From NCBI GenBank assembly GCA_015068325.1, contig SVKQ01000014.1, positions 1-41,216 of the forward strand: a DNA stretch of 41,216 bases, in the 5' to 3' direction. The DNA is from Oscillospiraceae bacterium (GTDB lineage Bacteria > Bacillota > Clostridia > Oscillospirales > Oscillospiraceae). The translations under genes and the position numbers were made by a program. The notes beneath the pieces are model-generated. The model ran no database searches, had not been told where the DNA came from, and saw only the letters and a program-made list of their open reading frames with translations. Positions 33,782 through 41,085 of the stretch are shown in pieces (the stretch's first letter is position 1; each line of letters starts with the position of its first letter).

Positions 33782-36139
33782 ATGGAACACTTGATTTTTA
33801 TTTCACACTCAAGCAAAGACGCGCCCTTGGCGCAGTTGATCTGTCATCGGCTGGAGGAGGCCGGCATCCGTTGCTGGATCGCTCCTCGGGATATCCAGCA
33901 TGGAGATTGGGCCGGGTCAATCATGGACGGCCTTTCCCGTGCAGACGTGTGTGTGATTATCGTGGGGGAGCACGCGGTGGATTCACCGGAGGTCCTCAAG
34001 GAGGTTACCGAGGCCACGCGCAGCTGTCAGTATATCATTCCCTTTAAGGTGGACAGCGCTGACCTGTCGCTGAAAATGCAATATCATCTGGGGCCCTGTC
34101 ACTGGCTGGACGCCTCCACGCCACCTATAGAGCAGCGAATCGAAGAGCTTCTGCATCGGATCGGGCATCTGTCCGAGGAGGATGTGGTCTATCAGAACAC
34201 GCGGAAACTGCGGCTGAACGAGCACATGGTCTGGCCCCGGCCAAACTTCCTGGGGCGCAAGAGTGAACTGGAAGAGATTGCAGAGCGGCTGCCCCGGGAG
34301 GGTACCCTGTTCCTTCGCGGCATGGGCGGCATTGGCAAGTCTGAGATTGCCAAGTCCTACGCGGCGTCGTATCACGACCGGTATGACACTGTCCTGTTTC
34401 TGGGATATGAGGGGAGTATCCTCGACCTTGTCAGCGGAGACAGCATCCGGATCGAGAATCTGCCGCCTCGGGATCCGGACAGCGAAAACGCAGAGCAGTA
34501 TTTTGCCCGCAAGATGGAAGCGCTCCGCAGGATCGTATCGGCGCGTACACTGCTCATTCTGGACAACTATGACGTGGATGATGATCCCTGTTTTGCGGAA
34601 CTGGCCAATACAGAGGCCCATCTGCTGGTGACGACCCGGAATGAGCATGAGGATTACCCTGTGATGACCGTTGGCCCCATCGCCGATTTCGATACCGTGC
34701 GGACCCTGTTCATCTCCTCCTGGGGAAAGACGCCGAAGCCGGAGGAACTGCCGGTCATCGATGAGATTATCCGTATGGTGGGCAGCCACACCATTACAGT
34801 GGAGCTCATTGCCAGACAGATGAAGGCCAGCCGCCGTACGCCGGCGCAGATGCGTGAGCTTCTGCAGGCCGAGGGCCTGCACACAAAGCTGAAGGAGAAA
34901 ATCAAGCGGGAGGGCGGTGCGTCCCAGGGATCAGCCTATGATTATATCGCGCGGCTGTTTGTCTTTTCCCATCTCTCATATGAGTGCGAGCAGATCCTGC
35001 GCTGGATGGCCATGGTGCCGTATACCGGCATCGACATTGGGCTGTTCTATGATATCTGCCAATTGGAGTCTTATGATGAGATCAACGAGTTGATTGCCCA
35101 CAGCTGGCTGCAGTTGGATGAGGAGACGGACATCCTGAGTATGCACCCGGTGATCGGAGACGTGGTACGCGAGCAGCTGCATCCCACAGTAGAGACCGGA
35201 AAGACCTACATTGCTGGACTCTGGCGGGAAGTCGGAAGCCTGTGGATGAAGAGCATGGAGGAAAGGGCAAAACTTTGGCCCTATTACGCCAAGCTCATCC
35301 GAGATTACTACGATCCAATTCCTGAGCTTTGGACCGAATTCAGCTATTTGGAAAACAATGCCTGGATCTGCGCCAGATACGCTCTTGCTGTCGAAATCGG
35401 TCAGCGCTTCCTGGCGTACACCAAAGAGAACTTTCCCCAGGACTATGAGAAAATCGGGATCGCGGCAAACTATCTCGGCGCTTGCTATCACAACGGTGGG
35501 GACGATTTCCACGCGGCGCCCTATTATGAGGAGGGACTGGAATATCAGAAAAAGGCCATCAACGAAGACAGCGGATTTGCCCAGTGGGATCAGCTTTCCA
35601 GCGCCTACCAAAAGGTTGGACGCTGTGCGTATCTGGCGGCAGACTATGAAAAGGCGAAGGCCTGCTTTGAGGAATCCATTCGAATAAGCAGTGAAAAATG
35701 CGAAAAAAAGGGATACTATTGCAACGCCTTTCTGGAGATGGCCAATATGTATCTGAGAATGGAGGATTATGAAAACGCGCTGCGGTTTGCGGAAGAGAGC
35801 CGGAGACTCTATGATGCCAGATTCGGACCGGACAATCCAAACAGCGCCTGCTCCCTGACGAATATCGGAAAGTGCCGGATGCACACAGGAGACTATAATG
35901 GCGCAAGGGTGGCGCTGGAGGAGTCCCTGCGGCTCAATATCCGCTTCAACGGCAAAGAAAACCGGCAGACGTTCTGGGCCAAGGAAGCTCTGGGCGATCT
36001 GACGCTATTGGAAGGGAAGCCGGACGAGGCCTCTCGGATTTTTGGAGAGTTGGAAGTTGAGATGGAGCAGTCCTTCGGAGAGCAGAACCCGGACCTGCTG
36101 GCGCTGCGCGAGAAACTGCGCCGCGTCGGGGGCCAGTGA
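33782..36139 (+). CDS. TIR-NB-ARC-TPR protein 2 (STAND NTPase, NLR-like)
   Basis: The 785-residue protein is a diverged paralogue of the protein encoded at 29523. TIR domain (1-125): IFISHSSKDA, CWIAPRDI, and putative catalytic Glu74 in VLKEVTEA. NB-ARC (about 155-460): P-loop GMGGIGKSE (180-188), Walker B TLLILDNYD, sensor LLVTTRN, MHP in the MHD position. TPR array (about 540-780), more regular than in protein 1, with units such as AADYEKAKACFEESI and EDYENALRFAEESRRLYDARFG. The ATG at 33782 follows AAGAGGG by 9 nt; an upstream in-frame TTG has no good site. The shared sequence around YFARKMEAL and D.YDVDDDP shows common descent with protein 1, while the TPR part differs, suggesting a different trigger. 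The transcript probably ends at 36281-36318. Confidence 0.9.
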   Translation: MEHLIFISHSSKDAPLAQLICHRLEEAGIRCWIAPRDIQHGDWAGSIMDGLSRADVCVIIVGEHAVDSPEVLKEVTEATRSCQYIIPFKVDSADLSLKMQYHLGPCHWLDASTPPIEQRIEELLHRIGHLSEEDVVYQNTRKLRLNEHMVWPRPNFLGRKSELEEIAERLPREGTLFLRGMGGIGKSEIAKSYAASYHDRYDTVLFLGYEGSILDLVSGDSIRIENLPPRDPDSENAEQYFARKMEALRRIVSARTLLILDNYDVDDDPCFAELANTEAHLLVTTRNEHEDYPVMTVGPIADFDTVRTLFISSWGKTPKPEELPVIDEIIRMVGSHTITVELIARQMKASRRTPAQMRELLQAEGLHTKLKEKIKREGGASQGSAYDYIARLFVFSHLSYECEQILRWMAMVPYTGIDIGLFYDICQLESYDEINELIAHSWLQLDEETDILSMHPVIGDVVREQLHPTVETGKTYIAGLWREVGSLWMKSMEERAKLWPYYAKLIRDYYDPIPELWTEFSYLENNAWICARYALAVEIGQRFLAYTKENFPQDYEKIGIAANYLGACYHNGGDDFHAAPYYEEGLEYQKKAINEDSGFAQWDQLSSAYQKVGRCAYLAADYEKAKACFEESIRISSEKCEKKGYYCNAFLEMANMYLRMEDYENALRFAEESRRLYDARFGPDNPNSACSLTNIGKCRMHTGDYNGARVALEESLRLNIRFNGKENRQTFWAKEALGDLTLLEGKPDEASRIFGELEVEMEQSFGEQNPDLLALREKLRRVGGQ

Positions 36140-36280
36140 GATTTCCTTATCCGGAGAAGGCGCGCACTGTGTTCTGAAAAGCGAAAACGGTTGTTCTATG
36201 AATGAATTGTCAAACTAAGTGCAACAGCTTATAAGCTCAAGTCCCCACAAAGACTGAGCAGAGCGGAAATTAAAGTCCTT

Positions 36281-36318
36281 ACGAAACATGGCGTTCATCA
36301 ACGCCATGTTTCGTTTTT
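36281..36318 (+). terminator. Terminator of the TIR/RyR locus
   Basis: A perfect 15-bp stem (36281-36295 with 36300-36314) around CATC is followed by TTTT, 142 bp past the last stop codon. Confidence 0.85.
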
Positions 36319-36395
36319 GGGCGGCAGGTAGACCTCGTAATGTTCCGCATAGCTGCACACTGTTCTGCTTCATTTTATCAATCCTTTCTGTAGTT

Positions 36396-36435
36396 GAGCA
36401 CCAGCCGTCTGAAGCCAGCCGGTGCTCTATTTATA
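36396..36435. terminator. Terminator-like hairpin
   Basis: GAGCACCAGC pairs with GCCGGTGCTC (one G-U pair) around a 12-nt loop and is followed by TATTTATAA. No gene ends here now, so it may be a leftover of a lost gene. Confidence 0.45.
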
Positions 36436-36513
36436 AGGGTTGTTTTTGCAAGCTTATGTTGGGAACTCGCATTGTCACATGCAACAAAAATGCCTTGAAA
36501 TTTATATACTTTT

Positions 36514-36578
36514 CACCGAAAAAGAATCGAGGCTGGTTTTGGGATAAAGCTTATCCCAGAATCAGCCTCAAAACGGTG
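36514..36578. other. Long imperfect dyad, possible structured RNA or MITE-like remnant
   Basis: A 19-bp stem (36529-36547 with 36551-36569, two G-U pairs) has a 3-nt loop. An outer CACCG/CGGTG clamp (36514-36518 with 36574-36578) extends it. No T-run follows, so termination is not the obvious role. Confidence 0.45.
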
Positions 36579-36634
36579 GGGACGGAGGTTCAGGTCCTCT
36601 CAAACCGAAAAAGTATCTTTTTTTCACTCAAAAA

Positions 36635-36930
36635 GCGCACGGGTTTCTCCTAAAAAAGTACAAGGAGAAACAATATGAAAAGCTCTATTGCGGAGCTGTA
36701 TTACGGCAATATCTACCCGCAGAACAGCGGATTCGAGGATGACGAGAGCGTGCAGCATGAGCTGTGAACGATCAGCGAGAACGAGGATTGGCTGACCGGG
36801 CATCTCGCCGGCGAGGAGAAGAAGCGCTTCCTGGATTTCGCCGACGCCTGGTCCACCTACAACGGCGCCGCCACTCTGGACGGCTTCATCACCGGCTTCC
36901 GGTTGGGAGCGCGGTTTGTGCTGGATACTT
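36635..36930 (+). repeat. Left copy of the DUF6809 direct repeat
   Basis: About 300 bp from the AAAGCGCACGGG leader through most of the broken gene matches the stretch at 40790-41085 in the same orientation, with many third-position changes. The pair flanks the AAA/HTH operon. Confidence 0.7.
36643..36671 (+). promoter_or_regulatory. Leader hairpin that can hide the ribosome site, copy 1
   Basis: GTTTCTCC (36643-36650) is the exact complement of GGAGAAAC (36664-36671), which holds the ribosome-binding GGAG of the following gene. The leader is conserved in copy 2 at 40800-40827. Confidence 0.5.
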
Positions 36931-36980
36931 TCGTGTTGCCGGAAGCTTCGCCGCAGAACTATTTGCAAGACAAAGAATAA
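36675..36980 (+). pseudogene. DUF6809-type gene broken by an in-frame TGA
   Basis: Reading from the ATG at 36675 gives the same protein as the intact gene at 40831 (MKSSIAELYYGNIYPQNSGF start, then EDDESVQHEL), but codon 31 is TGA (36765-36767) where the intact copy has CGG (Arg). The frame then stays open for 70 more codons with clear similarity (TISENEDWLTGHLAGEEKKR, GFITGFRLGARF) to a TAA at 36978-36980. There is no frameshift, so the decay looks recent. The leader and ribosome site are intact, so a 30-residue peptide could still be made. DUF6809 is a small clostridial family of unknown function. The family name is from pattern recognition. Confidence 0.8.
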
Positions 36981-37016
36981 AACATGCCCCTGCCTCGATT
37001 CTGCAAGGCAGGGGCA
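36981..37016 (-). terminator. Terminator of the minus-strand AAA/HTH operon
   Basis: TGCCCCTGCCT (36985-36995) pairs with AGGCAGGGGCA (37006-37016). On the minus strand TGTTTTATT follows the stem; the plus side has no T-run. Confidence 0.75.
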
Positions 37017-37057
37017 AACTCCGCGCAAGGAGATCTTCAAAAAAACAAATAATGGGT

Positions 37058-38584
37058 TTACCAGTATTTCTTTTCTGGGGTCTTACGCTTTGCGTCCGCT
37101 TCGTGGTCACGCACACCGAAGTATGGATCCTTCGTGCAGACCGTCGGGTCATACCAGTCGGCTTTGGCGCTGGCCCATGCAATCCACTCTGCGCTTTTGG
37201 TTCCGGCTTTCCTGGCGGCTTCTATATAAGCTCTGATCTTGCAGGCAATGGCATAATCCTCCGCAGCATTCACAAGCCCCTCGGTGGCATCTATTTCCTT
37301 ATTGCGGCGTTCTCTTACTTCCGCAGCCTTCTGACGGGCCTCTTCGTCTTTGCGCTGCTTCTCTTCGTTCTCCAGACGAATCAGTCGATTGGCGTAAGAG
37401 GCCTCGTAAAACGCCACCATGATCTCTCCGATGCGATCCTCAAGCACATAGGACGTGCAGTCCGTGAACTTGCATTTTCCATCGACAACCAGTGTAAGCT
37501 TGCCATTCCAAGGACGATCCCATTTGGGAATATTGGGCTTCAATGCCCAAGTGTTCTTTCGCTTTGCCTCTTCGTATTTCAACTGCTCCAGCTTCTCGGC
37601 CCGGGTGATTTCATGAGGAATTTGATCCCTCGATTCCGATACCGTGAAAGGAACATCTTCCCCGTTTACCTGAAAGTGAAATTGGTATGTTACAGAAGCG
37701 CCAAACGGCATCATCCCCTTTAGGAGTGCGTCCAAAATATGAAAAGCTCTGGCATAGGAATCCTTGGAAATGCTGTCTGCCAACAGAGGGGCTTCCTCTG
37801 CATATCGGCCATATCTCATTTGATTGTCCTTTTGCCTATCCAGCCAGCTCTCACATTTTTCCTTTTGCTTTGCTATGTCCTTATGCAGCTTTGCACCGGG
37901 ACCGGCAACCCGCAACTTGGATGCGGCATCTAATACCTTTGCACGATCAGCCTCCTTGAGGAATGAAAGTGCAGTTTGTGCAATGTGCAGCGTCCGGCGG
38001 TCGCCGGTTTTGGGTTTGTCCTCGTTGGGTGGCAGCTTTAGCTTGGGCAAATCGGGCTTGGGAACGAGTTTTCCCGCACGTACCTTTGCCCAATAACCGG
38101 CCTGGGGGAACGGCACGTCCAGTTTTCGGCAGATTTTCCGAAGGCCGGTGTCGCTTATTCCGTACCGCTTACAAACATCCGTCATAGGGGCTTCCCAAAC
38201 CTCCCGATATAGCGTTTCCCGCTTATATCGTGGAGTTTCCCCTTCGCGGGGGATGACCAATCCAATCTTACCTTCTTCTGATACCGGTTTACTTTCTGCA
38301 GCAATTACTTCTGCGGTATCCTTGGGTTTTCTCTTTTCCGGAAATAGCAGAATGGTATCCTTTTCAGAGGCTGGCAGCGGAGTCCTTTCCACCGGCTTGT
38401 GAAACTCCAGTTTTGTCCAGTACCCGGATGGAGGAATCGGTATTTTGTTATCCTTACAAATCTTCAGAAATTGAGAATAACTGATCTCATACTTCTTTGC
38501 GATCCTTGCCGCAGAATCTGTCCAAACTTCCTCATATATCGTTTGTCGACTGACGGTTTTTTCATTCTTATCCGTATGCTCCAC
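37058..38584 (-). CDS. Tandem helix-turn-helix protein of unknown function
   Basis: The 508-residue protein opens with two copies of a helix-turn-helix-like unit (about 12-59 and 120-169). Both follow the pattern R.T.Y.EVW....T..... YGIS...L.KIC....VP.P..GYW.K. The central part is charged and helical, with a beta segment (VTYQFHFQVNGEDVPF, KLTLVVDGKCKF) and a coiled coil (about 400-430, KQRKDEEARQKAAE...). Proteins with this repeated GYW unit are widespread in accessory DNA but I know of no proven function. DNA binding is the simplest inference. The GTG start (38582-38584) overlaps a GGAGG site, so GAGAGGG 10 nt upstream may be the true ribosome site. Last gene of the operon, 31 bp after the small HTH gene. 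Confidence 0.75.
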   Translation of the reverse strand: MEHTDKNEKTVSRQTIYEEVWTDSAARIAKKYEISYSQFLKICKDNKIPIPPSGYWTKLEFHKPVERTPLPASEKDTILLFPEKRKPKDTAEVIAAESKPVSEEGKIGLVIPREGETPRYKRETLYREVWEAPMTDVCKRYGISDTGLRKICRKLDVPFPQAGYWAKVRAGKLVPKPDLPKLKLPPNEDKPKTGDRRTLHIAQTALSFLKEADRAKVLDAASKLRVAGPGAKLHKDIAKQKEKCESWLDRQKDNQMRYGRYAEEAPLLADSISKDSYARAFHILDALLKGMMPFGASVTYQFHFQVNGEDVPFTVSESRDQIPHEITRAEKLEQLKYEEAKRKNTWALKPNIPKWDRPWNGKLTLVVDGKCKFTDCTSYVLEDRIGEIMVAFYEASYANRLIRLENEEKQRKDEEARQKAAEVRERRNKEIDATEGLVNAAEDYAIACKIRAYIEAARKAGTKSAEWIAWASAKADWYDPTVCTKDPYFGVRDHEADAKRKTPEKKYW

Positions 38585-38615
38585 CTCCTTGCTGCCCTCT
38601 CGTTCAAATAAACTG

Positions 38616-38966
38616 TTAAAAAGCTTTATCCCCCCCCGATCCCTCGTTTTCTTTTAATAGAAAAAGCAGGTCGTGCTTCATCTCCTCAAAACTTTTTACG
38701 ATGGTTGTAAGGCTGTCTTCTATGTTTTTCACTTGGATTTCGTTGATTCTGCCGTACTTGTACGCAATCAGCCGTTCCGGGACAATCACATAGTGCCAGG
38801 TATCCGAATACTGGTTTTCCTCATTCTTGACCGCAAACCCGATGGGTAGCAGCGCGTTCCTCATGCCGAGGGTTACAGCAATAGGAGATATGCCGAGATA
38901 CTGGGCTGCCGCTTGGATGGTCACCTTTTTCATACTGCGGATATCATCGTCTGTAATACTGCTCAT
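38616..38966 (-). CDS. Small helix-turn-helix DNA-binding protein
   Basis: The 116-residue protein carries a MerR/excisionase-like helix-turn-helix near its N-terminus (VTIQAAAQYLGISPIAVTLG, about residues 15-34) followed by a short segment ending YVIVPERLIAYKYG, a layout seen in small regulators of clostridial mobile elements. The C-terminal 45 residues are helical. AGGAGG is 8 nt before the ATG (38964-38966); a GTG three codons earlier overlaps that site. It sits between the AAA ATPase gene (57 bp upstream) and the tandem-HTH gene (31 bp downstream), so it is probably the operon's own regulator. Confidence 0.75.
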   Translation of the reverse strand: MSSITDDDIRSMKKVTIQAAAQYLGISPIAVTLGMRNALLPIGFAVKNEENQYSDTWHYVIVPERLIAYKYGRINEIQVKNIEDSLTTIVKSFEEMKHDLLFLLKENEGSGGDKAF

Positions 38967-39023
38967 GCCCTTCACCTCCTCTCTTCGAGCCTTGGGCTTA
39001 CAGCAATCATAGTACGGGATTAT

Positions 39024-40472
39024 TTACTCAATTCCCTTATAACCGTTTTTCTCTGCGTATCCAAGCAGATATAAGAAAGCAAAAGCGGGTATCCGAATCA
39101 TATCTTTTCCAGATTTAGTATTTTGAATACCGAAATCTGTAGCACCCTTCGTCACCACGATGGCCGCGGAGGCTTCTCCGCAAAGCTCAGAGATTGCATC
39201 ATCGTCGGCTATAGGCGCGCCCTCCCGATATTTCACTTCAATGAGGATATTGTTCGTATTGGGATAATCAACGACAACGTCTATTTCCTTACCACGCTTA
39301 CCTCCGCGGAAGTACCCCACAGAGGTCGCCTGCTGATAATAAAACGCAGCGACATGCTTATAAACTGCCGTTTCAACGACCTTCCCCATTTGCACAGGGT
39401 CGGTCAACATAGAATCATCCATCAAAACTGCATTGCGGATTGCAGCATCAGCAATGTAGATTTTCGGGCTGGCCTTCAGAACCTTTTTGCCGGCCATGTT
39501 GATCGGCCAGCTTTGATAGATAAGATTTGTACTCTCCAAGTATTGAATATAGTTCTCGACAGTAGGGCGGGATACTCCGCTGAGTTCTTTTGCTATGGCC
39601 TCTATGGATACAATCTCTGAAGAAATGTTACAGAGATAAAGGAATATCCGCTCTAATTCTGTAGAATTTCGAATGTTATATAGCGATGGCAGATCTCGCT
39701 TCAACACCTTGTCTACAACATCTTCCCTCATGATCTGCTGGGCTAAAATGTCATTGTCAGCCAAAGCAAGCTCTGGGAATCCGCCGACCTGCAAGTAGCG
39801 TGTAAAGTGATTCTGCACTTTTGTCAACTGCATCATGATTTGGGTGCGTTCTTGCTGGTTCATGTGTAGCAGCCGCGTAACCTTCAAATTCTTCGGAAGG
39901 GCAGGGCGGTCCAGATTCAGCAATTCGCAGTATTCGAAGAAGGACATGGTTGGAACCTGTATGACAGACCAACGCCCGGCGCCACTCTCTTGATTGCCCT
40001 TCATCAAGGCTGGACTTGCAGAACCGGTCGCAATCACCTGGGAATCCGGCTGCATATCGTAAATTGTCTTCAACCATTTATCCCAATCCTGTGCATACTG
40101 AATCTCATCAAAGAAGTAATACACATCCTGCTCAGCATATACATTTTCATGATAGCATTCCAGGATTGTATTAAAATCGCTAAGCTTCAGCATGGGATGA
40201 TCCATAGAAATGAATACTATCTTCTGGGGAGCAACGCCCCTTGCAAGGAGTGCTTCGATCATCTGATACTGAATCGTGGTTTTCCCAACGCGTCTTGTTC
40301 CGGTCAGAACAATAGTGCGGCGAATACCGACTTGGTCCATTCGCTTCATCGCTTCATGGAAGGCAAAGCGTTTATATGATTTAGATAGTTTGGGATTTAC
40401 CAGTCCGGTTTTCCACCAGGGGTTATATGCGCTAAGCACTTTAAGGATGCTCTCCTTCGTTGTAATTGCCAT
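39024..40472 (-). CDS. AAA ATPase with C-terminal DUF4143 (AAA_14-DUF4143 family)
   Basis: The 482-residue protein has an N-terminal P-loop ATPase with Walker A GTRRVGKTT (58-66), Walker B VYYFFDEIQ (117-125) and sensor VIATGSASPAL. A winged-helix segment follows (SGVSRPTVENYIQYLE). The C-terminal DUF4143 region has a PD-(D/E)xK-like core, GKEIDVVVDY then ILIEVKYRE. This family is very common in bacterial and archaeal accessory DNA, with poorly known function; nucleic-acid cleavage or remodelling is proposed from the fold. The third nearby ATG (40470-40472) is used because GGGAGA at 40481-40486 is well spaced to it. First gene of a three-gene operon with its own strong promoter. Confidence 0.9.
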   Translation of the reverse strand: MAITTKESILKVLSAYNPWWKTGLVNPKLSKSYKRFAFHEAMKRMDQVGIRRTIVLTGTRRVGKTTIQYQMIEALLARGVAPQKIVFISMDHPMLKLSDFNTILECYHENVYAEQDVYYFFDEIQYAQDWDKWLKTIYDMQPDSQVIATGSASPALMKGNQESGAGRWSVIQVPTMSFFEYCELLNLDRPALPKNLKVTRLLHMNQQERTQIMMQLTKVQNHFTRYLQVGGFPELALADNDILAQQIMREDVVDKVLKRDLPSLYNIRNSTELERIFLYLCNISSEIVSIEAIAKELSGVSRPTVENYIQYLESTNLIYQSWPINMAGKKVLKASPKIYIADAAIRNAVLMDDSMLTDPVQMGKVVETAVYKHVAAFYYQQATSVGYFRGGKRGKEIDVVVDYPNTNNILIEVKYREGAPIADDDAISELCGEASAAIVVTKGATDFGIQNTKSGKDMIRIPAFAFLYLLGYAEKNGYKGIE

Positions 40473-40491
40473 TTTCATCATCTCCCATGCA

Positions 40492-40520
40492 ATGATACCA
40501 TAATTGGAAGAACACGTCAA
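40492..40520 (-). promoter_or_regulatory. Predicted promoter of the AAA-DUF4143 operon
   Basis: On the minus strand, TTGACG (40515-40520) and TATCAT (40492-40497) are 17 bp apart. The expected start of transcription is only some 15 bp before the ribosome site. Confidence 0.75.
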
Positions 40521-40530
40521 CAATTATTTA

Positions 40531-40540
40531 AAGTATACTT
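40531..40540. repeat. Palindrome AAGTATACTT upstream of the AAA operon
   Basis: A perfect 10-bp dyad lies just upstream of the -35 of the AAA operon, a likely place for the small HTH protein to bind. Confidence 0.35.
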
Positions 40541-40662
40541 ATAATAATATGCATTAATTATGATATTATGTGCCGCAATTTTGCAAAAAACAAGTCTGTC
40601 AAGGCAAACTACCAACTCCGCTGGAGAAAAAATAGAGTAACCGTTGCGGGGGAGGGACTACG

Positions 40663-40710
40663 CATATGTCTCCATATGTCGTCATATGTCTCCATATGTC
40701 TCTGTTTGTC
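40663..40710. repeat. Four and a half 10-bp direct repeats (CATATGTCNN)
   Basis: CATATGTC starts at 40663, 40673, 40683 and 40693, with a decayed TGTTTGTC at 40703. The 10-bp spacing puts each copy on the same face of the helix, and each contains the palindrome CATATG. Iteron-like or multi-site operator. Confidence 0.7.
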
Positions 40711-40789
40711 CCAATCTGGGCAGAGTGTGAATAACGCACTTGAGCAAGCACATTTCAAAAACGTTGCAAAACCCATGTTTTCAGGCAGA

Positions 40790-41085
40790 AAGCGCACGGG
40801 CTTCTCCTAAAAAAATGAAGGAGAAACGATATGAAAAGCTTTATTGAGGAGCTGTATTACGGCAACATTGACCCGCAGAACAGCGGCTTCGAGGATGACG
40901 AGAGCGTGCAGCATGAGCTGCGGACGATCAGCGAGAACGAGGACTGGCTGACTGAGGATCTCTCCGGCGAGGAGAAAAAACGCTTCCTGGACTTTGCCGA
41001 TGCCTGGTCCGCCTATAACGGCGACGCCACCCTGGACGGGTTCACCACCGGCTTCCGTCTGGGTGCAAGGTTTGAGATGGACACC
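40790..41085 (+). repeat. Right copy of the DUF6809 direct repeat
   Basis: The partner of 36635-36930. Leader, ribosome site and coding sequence are all shared, so the duplication covered a gene with its control region. Confidence 0.7.
40800..40827 (+). promoter_or_regulatory. Leader hairpin that can hide the ribosome site, copy 2
   Basis: GCTTCTCC (40800-40807) pairs with GGAGAAAC (40820-40827) with one mismatch. The stem covers the ribosome site of the intact DUF6809-type gene and keeps the core TTCTCC/GGAGAA seen in copy 1. Confidence 0.5.

Larger units (their letters stand above)
36140..36674. other. Gene-free spacer with three hairpins after the TIR/RyR locus
   Basis: No gene is supported in this 535-bp AT-rich stretch. 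It holds a strong terminator (36281-36318), a terminator-like hairpin (36396-36435), a long imperfect dyad (36514-36578) and the leader of the broken DUF6809-type gene. Confidence 0.6.
40473..40830. other. Gene-free AT-rich spacer with promoter, palindrome and direct repeats
   Basis: This 358-bp gap holds the AAA operon promoter (40492-40520), the 10-bp palindrome AAGTATACTT (40531-40540), the CATATGTC repeats (40663-40710) and the DUF6809 leader. No gene is supported. Confidence 0.6.

Noticed and set aside
36203-36231. TGAATTGTCAAACTAAGTGC stretch resembling an IS30-type element end
   Set aside because: The likeness is from memory only. No transposase remnant or matching inverted repeat was found nearby.
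36584-36600. tRNA T-arm-like piece (GGAGG, 7-base loop TTCAGGT, CCTCT), possible attachment site
   Set aside because: No other tRNA arms or acceptor end surround it, the loop lacks the usual A58, and no integrase gene or second copy was found in the window.
36765-36767. TGA recoding (selenocysteine or alternative code) in the DUF6809-type copy
   Set aside because: The paralogue has Arg there, no selenocysteine insertion hairpin is evident, and other genes in the window end with TGA normally.
40663-40710. CRISPR-like repeat array
   Set aside because: Units are 10 bp and contiguous with no spacers of 30 bp or so, and no cas genes are near.
40609-40797. Minus-strand open frame across the CATATGTC repeats
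   Set aside because: The reading (repeated ETYDD/WRHM-like words) is produced by the 10-bp repeats, with no ribosome site.
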